Shown: positions 59,867-64,000 of the stretch, piece after piece
Position numbering within the stretch: the stretch's first letter is position 1
How the letters are laid out: every line of letters begins with the position of its first letter
Origin: Tatumella punctata
GTDB lineage: Bacteria; Pseudomonadota; Gammaproteobacteria; Enterobacterales; Enterobacteriaceae
Reading direction: 5' to 3'
Assembly (NCBI RefSeq): GCF_039523735.1
Contig: NZ_BAAAFW010000025.1
Span: 120,788-184,787, forward strand
Length of the DNA: 64,000 nucleotides
Made by a program: the position numbers and the translations under genes
Notes under the pieces: model-generated
What the model was told of the DNA's origin: nothing
Seen by the model: only the letters and a program-made list of their open reading frames with translations
Databases searched by the model: none

Positions 59867-61198
59867 ATGAATTCACTCAATGAGTTGTATAAAACACACC
59901 TGACGACATTACAGCACCGTGCCCGAAAGATACTTGAGGCGCGTAACCTGCAGGCCTTATTGATTCATTCAGGAGAATTGCAAAATGTGTTCCTTGATGA
60001 TCATCCCTATCCGTTTAAAGTCAATCCGCATTTCAAAGCATGGATCCCGGTGACCCGGACGCCTGATTGCTGGTTATGGATTGACGGTGTAAGTAAACCG
60101 CGTCTGTGGTTTTACTCGCCAGTCGATTACTGGCATAAAACTGATGAACTGCCGGACAGTTTCTGGACCAGTGAGTTCGATATCATCCCGTTACGCGAAA
60201 GCCAGCATATTGCCAGACTGTTACCTGCTGACAGAGGTCAGGTTGCTTATATTGGTCCGGTAGCCGGACGTGCAACGCAACTCGGTATTACGGAACAGAA
60301 TATCAATCCGCAGCCGGTACTTGATTATCTGCATTATCACCGTAGTGTTAAAACAGATTATGAACTCTATTGTATGCGTGAAGCGCAGAAGATTGCTGTA
60401 CAGGGACACCGTGCGGCAAAACAGGCTTTCTTTGACGGACAAAGTGAGTTCCTGATTAATTCAGCCTATCTGCAGGCAACCGGGCAGCGTGATACAGATG
60501 TGCCTTATGGCAATATTGTGGCGCTGAATGAACATGCTTCTGTGCTGCATTATACTCAGCTGGATAGTGACACGCCTGCCGAACCGCGCAGCTTTCTGCT
60601 GGATGCCGGGGCTGAATATCATGGTTACGCTGCGGATTTAACCCGCAGTTATGCATGGGATCCTGCGTCATTGTATGCGGAACTGGTAAGCGCGATGGAC
60701 CAGCATCAGCAGCAATTGATCGCGACTTTACAGGCCGGGGTCTGCTACACGGACTATCATGTGCAGATGAATCAGCGCATTGCCCGTATGCTGACTGACT
60801 TCGGTATTATCAGCGGACTGAGTGAAGATGCACTGGTCAGTGAAAATATCACCTCGCTGTTTATGCCTCATGGTGTCGGTCATTCTCTGGGCTTGCAGGT
60901 ACATGATGTCGCCGGATTTATGCAGGATGAGAAAGGCACACACCTGGCACCGCCAGCACAGTATCCGTGGCTGCGTTGTACCCGGACTCTGGCCGCGGGG
61001 ATGGTTCTGACGATTGAACCTGGTCTGTATTTTATAGAATCTTTACTTTCGGCGTGGCGGCAGGGCAGTTTCAGTAAGCATTTCAACTGGCAACTTATTG
61101 ATGCACTGAAACCTTACGGTGGGATCCGTATTGAAGACAACGTTATTATTCGCCAGGATGGCATCGAAAATATGACCCGCGACCTGCAGTTAACCTGA
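59867..61198 (+). CDS. pepQ: Xaa-Pro dipeptidase
   Basis: A 443-residue M24 prolidase (E. coli length) that cleaves Xaa-Pro dipeptides with two metal ions. Metal ligands lie in DAGAEYHGYAADLTRSY (two Asp), MPHGVGHSLGLQVHD (His), IEPGLYF (Glu) and GIRIEDNVI (Glu). The ATG at 59867 (MNSLNELYKTHL) is supported by GAGAGG upstream; an earlier TTG/ATG adds unconserved residues. It starts the pepQ-yigZ-trkH-hemG run. Confidence 0.96.
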   Translation: MNSLNELYKTHLTTLQHRARKILEARNLQALLIHSGELQNVFLDDHPYPFKVNPHFKAWIPVTRTPDCWLWIDGVSKPRLWFYSPVDYWHKTDELPDSFWTSEFDIIPLRESQHIARLLPADRGQVAYIGPVAGRATQLGITEQNINPQPVLDYLHYHRSVKTDYELYCMREAQKIAVQGHRAAKQAFFDGQSEFLINSAYLQATGQRDTDVPYGNIVALNEHASVLHYTQLDSDTPAEPRSFLLDAGAEYHGYAADLTRSYAWDPASLYAELVSAMDQHQQQLIATLQAGVCYTDYHVQMNQRIARMLTDFGIISGLSEDALVSENITSLFMPHGVGHSLGLQVHDVAGFMQDEKGTHLAPPAQYPWLRCTRTLAAGMVLTIEPGLYFIESLLSAWRQGSFSKHFNWQLIDALKPYGGIRIEDNVIIRQDGIENMTRDLQLT

Positions 61199-61824
61199 TG
61201 GACGCTTATGATATTCCGTCTGCAGAAATCAGTGTGACGGAAGAAAGCATAAAGAAAAGTCGTTTTATCACCTTTCTGGCCCATACTGAAGGCGCTGAGA
61301 GCGCCAGGGACTTTGTCCGGCAGATAAAAAGTCAGCATCCTGATGCCCGGCACCATTGCTGGGCATGGGTAGCGGGTGCGCCGGATGACTCACAACAACT
61401 GGGCTTCTCGGATGACGGTGAACCTTCAGGCACGGCAGGTAAACCGATGCTGGCCCAGTTGATGGGCAGCGGGCTGGGTGAGGTGACAGCGGTGGTAGTC
61501 CGCTACTATGGCGGCGTTATGCTGGGGACCGGCGGGCTGGTTAAAGCTTATGGCGGCGGGGTTCGTCAGGGGCTCAGTGCTCTGACACGGACAACTAAAG
61601 TCCCGATGCAGACGTTTACGCTATGCTGTGATTACCGGCAACTGGATGATATTGAACGTCTGGTTGAACGTCATCAGGGGAAAATGATCCGCAGGGATTA
61701 CCAGGCCGATATCATACTGACCCTTGCTTTGCCCCATGGCCGGGTCGGTGAGTTTACACAACATCTCTCAGATTTCAGCCGGGGCAGACTGATGCTTCAG
61801 CGGGTAAATCAACTTCCTATATAG
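61198..61824 (+). CDS. yigZ: IMPACT-family protein YigZ
   Basis: A 208-residue UPF0029/IMPACT protein. The N-terminal domain has FSDDGEPSGTAGKPMLAQL and VVVRYYGGVMLGTGGLVKAY; the C-terminal half is the DUF1949 ferredoxin-like domain. Its bacterial role is not established. Start overlaps the pepQ stop (TGATG). Confidence 0.94.
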   Translation: MDAYDIPSAEISVTEESIKKSRFITFLAHTEGAESARDFVRQIKSQHPDARHHCWAWVAGAPDDSQQLGFSDDGEPSGTAGKPMLAQLMGSGLGEVTAVVVRYYGGVMLGTGGLVKAYGGGVRQGLSALTRTTKVPMQTFTLCCDYRQLDDIERLVERHQGKMIRRDYQADIILTLALPHGRVGEFTQHLSDFSRGRLMLQRVNQLPI

Positions 61825-61841
61825 AGTTAAGGACAGGAATA

Positions 61842-63293
61842 ATGCACTTTCGTGCTATTACCCGCATCGTGGGTTTATTGATCATTATTTTCTCTGTCAC
61901 CATGATTATGCCGGGGCTGGTTGCCTTGATTTATCGTGACGGGGCAGGACGGGCTTTTAGCCAGACGTTTATTATGGCACTGATTATCGGTTCAATACTC
62001 TGGTGGCCTAACCGTAAACAGAAAGTTGAACTCAAACCCCGTGAAGGGTTTTTGATTGTGGTGTTGTTCTGGACCGTATTAGGCAGTGTCGGGGCGATGC
62101 CGTTTATCTTTGCGGAACGACCTCATCTGTCGGTGACCGATGCCTTCTTTGAATCTTTTTCCGGACTGACCACCACCGGTGCGACAACGCTGGTAGGGCT
62201 GGACTCACTGCCGAAAGCTATTCTGTTCTACCGTCAGATGCTGCAGTGGCTGGGAGGTATGGGGATCATTGTGCTGGCGGTGGCTATCTTACCGATTCTC
62301 GGAGTTGGCGGCATGCAGCTGTATCGTGCCGAAATGCCCGGTCCTTTGAAAGATCATAAAATGCGGCCGAGGATTGCTGAAACGGCCAAAACGCTGTGGC
62401 TGATCTATGTGCTGCTGACCATCGCCTGTGCTGTTGCATTATGGCTGGCCGGCATGCCGTTGTTTGACGCTATCGGACACAGTTTCTCGACTATCGCTAT
62501 CGGCGGATTTTCTACCCATGATGCCAGTATCGGCTATTTCCATAGTTCGACGATTAATACTATCGTTGCCATTTTCCTGCTGATCTCCGGATGTAACTAT
62601 GGCCTGCACTTCTCTTTATTAAGCGGGCGCAGCTTACGGGGATACTGGCGGGACCCGGAATTCAGGGTATTTATCGGGGTACAGTTCACGCTGGTGGCTA
62701 TCGCAACCCTGATCCTGTGGATACATAATACCTATAATGGTTTTTTCCAGACCCTGAATCAGGCCTTCTTCCAGGTTGTGTCAATGGCAACTACCGCCGG
62801 CTTCACCACCGACAGTATCTCCCACTGGCCATCTTTCCTTCCTATCCTGCTGCTGTGTTCTGCATTTATCGGTGGCTGTGCTGGTTCAACAGGAGGCGGG
62901 CTGAAAGTTATCCGGATTTTACTGCTGTGCAAGCAAGGGTCACGTGAACTTAAACGGCTGGTACATCCTAATGCGGTCTACACTATTAAGCTTGGGGAGC
63001 GAGCCTTGCCTGAGCGGATCCTTGAAGCAGTCTGGGGATTCTTTTCTGCTTATGCGCTGGTCTTTCTGATCAGTATGCTGGCCATCATTGCCACCGGGGT
63101 CGATAACTTCTCGGCCTTCGCTGCAGTAGCAGCAACATTGAATAACCTCGGCCCGGGATTAGGGGTTGTCGCAGACAACTTCGCGTCAATGAATGATACG
63201 GCAAAGTGGATCCTTATTTCGACCATGCTGTTTGGTCGTCTGGAAGTGTTTACCCTGCTGGTACTGTTTACTCCGACCTTCTGGCGGGAATAA
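61842..63293 (+). CDS. trkH: Trk system potassium uptake protein TrkH
   Basis: A 483-residue K+ transporter, exactly the E. coli length, working with TrkA. The four pore-loop filters are visible: SGLTTTGATTLVG, IAIGGFSTHDAS, MATTAGFTTDS and LNNLGPGLGVV. The fold repeats the M-P-M unit four times. Eighteen bp after yigZ, 13 bp before hemG. Confidence 0.97.
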   Translation: MHFRAITRIVGLLIIIFSVTMIMPGLVALIYRDGAGRAFSQTFIMALIIGSILWWPNRKQKVELKPREGFLIVVLFWTVLGSVGAMPFIFAERPHLSVTDAFFESFSGLTTTGATTLVGLDSLPKAILFYRQMLQWLGGMGIIVLAVAILPILGVGGMQLYRAEMPGPLKDHKMRPRIAETAKTLWLIYVLLTIACAVALWLAGMPLFDAIGHSFSTIAIGGFSTHDASIGYFHSSTINTIVAIFLLISGCNYGLHFSLLSGRSLRGYWRDPEFRVFIGVQFTLVAIATLILWIHNTYNGFFQTLNQAFFQVVSMATTAGFTTDSISHWPSFLPILLLCSAFIGGCAGSTGGGLKVIRILLLCKQGSRELKRLVHPNAVYTIKLGERALPERILEAVWGFFSAYALVFLISMLAIIATGVDNFSAFAAVAATLNNLGPGLGVVADNFASMNDTAKWILISTMLFGRLEVFTLLVLFTPTFWRE

Positions 63294-63306
63294 GGGATAA
63301 AGAAGA

Positions 63307-63843
63307 ATGAAGATGCTGGTATTGTTTTCCACCCGGGACGGTCAGACACAACGTATTGCCCGGTTTATTGCTGATCAGGTACAGCCACTGACAGAATGTG
63401 ATGTTATCAATATTAAGGATATCGGGACTGCAGACTGGCAGGCCTATGACCGGCTATTAATTGCAGCCTCTATCCGTTATGGACATTATGCACCGGAGGT
63501 TCATCGCTGTATTGCTGACCATCTGCCTGAGTTACAGGCAAGGATCAGCGGTTTCATCTCAGTAAACCTGACGGCCCGTAAAGCGGATAAATGCACACCG
63601 CACACAAATGTCTATACCCGTAAGTTTCTTGAACAGTCGCCCTGGACCCCGGATCGCTGTCTGGTGGTGGCCGGTGCTTTACGTTATCCCCGTTATCGCT
63701 GGTTTGATAAATTTATGATCCGCCTGATCATGAAGATTACAGGAGGAGAAACGGACACTTCGAAAGAAGTCGAGTACACGGACTGGTCTCAGGTTGCAGA
63801 TTTTGCCGATAATTTTGCACAAATTACCGGCAAATCGCTGTAA
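63307..63843 (+). CDS. hemG: Menaquinone-dependent protoporphyrinogen IX dehydrogenase HemG
   Basis: A 178-residue long-chain flavodoxin-type enzyme that oxidises protoporphyrinogen IX with quinone as acceptor. The FMN phosphate loop is STRDGQTQRIA; ASIRYGHYAPEVHRCI and PRYRWFDKFMIRLIMKITGG follow, the last including the membrane-contact insertion. Immediately precedes the rRNA operon, as in E. coli. Confidence 0.95.
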   Translation: MKMLVLFSTRDGQTQRIARFIADQVQPLTECDVINIKDIGTADWQAYDRLLIAASIRYGHYAPEVHRCIADHLPELQARISGFISVNLTARKADKCTPHTNVYTRKFLEQSPWTPDRCLVVAGALRYPRYRWFDKFMIRLIMKITGGETDTSKEVEYTDWSQVADFADNFAQITGKSL

Positions 63844-63898
63844 AAGTGGCTGATTCGGAGGAAAATCCGCCACTCAGTAATTAATTTAAAATAAACCC

Positions 63899-63926
63899 TT
63901 GCCAGAAAAAATTAACTCCCTATAAT
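63899..63926 (+). promoter_or_regulatory. rRNA operon P1 promoter
   Basis: TTGCCA (63899-63904) and TATAAT (63921-63926) are 16 bp apart, the spacing of rrn P1 promoters, and a GCGC discriminator follows. An A/T-rich UP-like tract precedes it (63877-63895). By synteny with hemG-rrsA in E. coli it drives a 16S rRNA gene beyond the window; the last ~70 bp are the rRNA leader. Confidence 0.8.
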
Positions 63927-64000
63927 GCGCATCCACTGACACGGCAAAGCGCGATGCGCAGCGGCGTGACAGGGACTGAAGCGATTCGGTCCGGAGAAAA

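Overview
This window is a chromosomal segment of a gamma-proteobacterium of the order Enterobacterales. Nearly every gene is an easily recognised orthologue of the Escherichia coli 84-87 min region, in the same order: rep, gppA/rhlB, trxA, rho, the enterobacterial common antigen (ECA) operon, the argX-hisR-leuT-proM tRNA cluster, hemYXDC, cyaA, cyaY, dapF-xerC-yigB-uvrD, corA, pldA, recQ, rhtC/rhtB, pldB, yigL, metR/metE, udp, rmuC, ubiEJB-tatABC, tatD, rfaH, ubiD-fre, pepQ-yigZ-trkH-hemG and the promoter of an rRNA operon. Protein divergence and the gene losses suggest a non-Escherichia lineage, perhaps Erwiniaceae, but this is inference and no marker gene here settles it.

Layout. 1-5.3 kb: DNA/RNA helicases, thioredoxin and Rho. 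5.5-16.4 kb: ECA operon wecA-wzzE-wecB-wecC-wecD-wecE-wzxE-wecF-wzyE-wecG, tightly coupled by ATGA-type overlaps; the usual rffG and rffH genes between wecC and wecD are missing. 16.5-17.2 kb: four tRNA genes behind one strong promoter, with the last 19 nt of tRNA-Pro plus its terminator duplicated downstream. 17.2-18.5 kb: a non-coding accessory block with strong hairpins and a four-copy tandem array of about 196 bp. 18.5-19.6 kb: an accessory flavin reductase, then the small RNA gene glmZ with a complete sigma-54/GlrR/IHF control region. 19.6-26.9 kb: haem operon, adenylate cyclase and frataxin. 27-33.9 kb: lptM-dapF-yigA-xerC-yigB, LexA-controlled uvrD, and corA with a long leader. 34-43 kb: aphA, yigI, pldA, recQ, transporters and lysophospholipase, with glpT where E. 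coli has bioP/yigM. 43.3-49.4 kb: metR/metE with tandem MetJ boxes, a relocated rluF, a Sel1-repeat lipoprotein and udp. 49.5-64 kb: rmuC, ubiquinone genes, Tat translocase, rfaH, ubiD-fre, then pepQ with no fadBA in between, yigZ, trkH, hemG and an rrn P1 promoter.

Most of the window is ordinary core genome. The parts that deserve attention are non-coding: the 196-bp array, the tRNA-3'-end repeat, the fully sigma-54-type glmZ promoter, a perfect 21-bp inverted repeat near 47.75 kb, and short leader ORFs before wecA and corA. Assignments rest on remembered family sequences and visible motifs; no database search was run.
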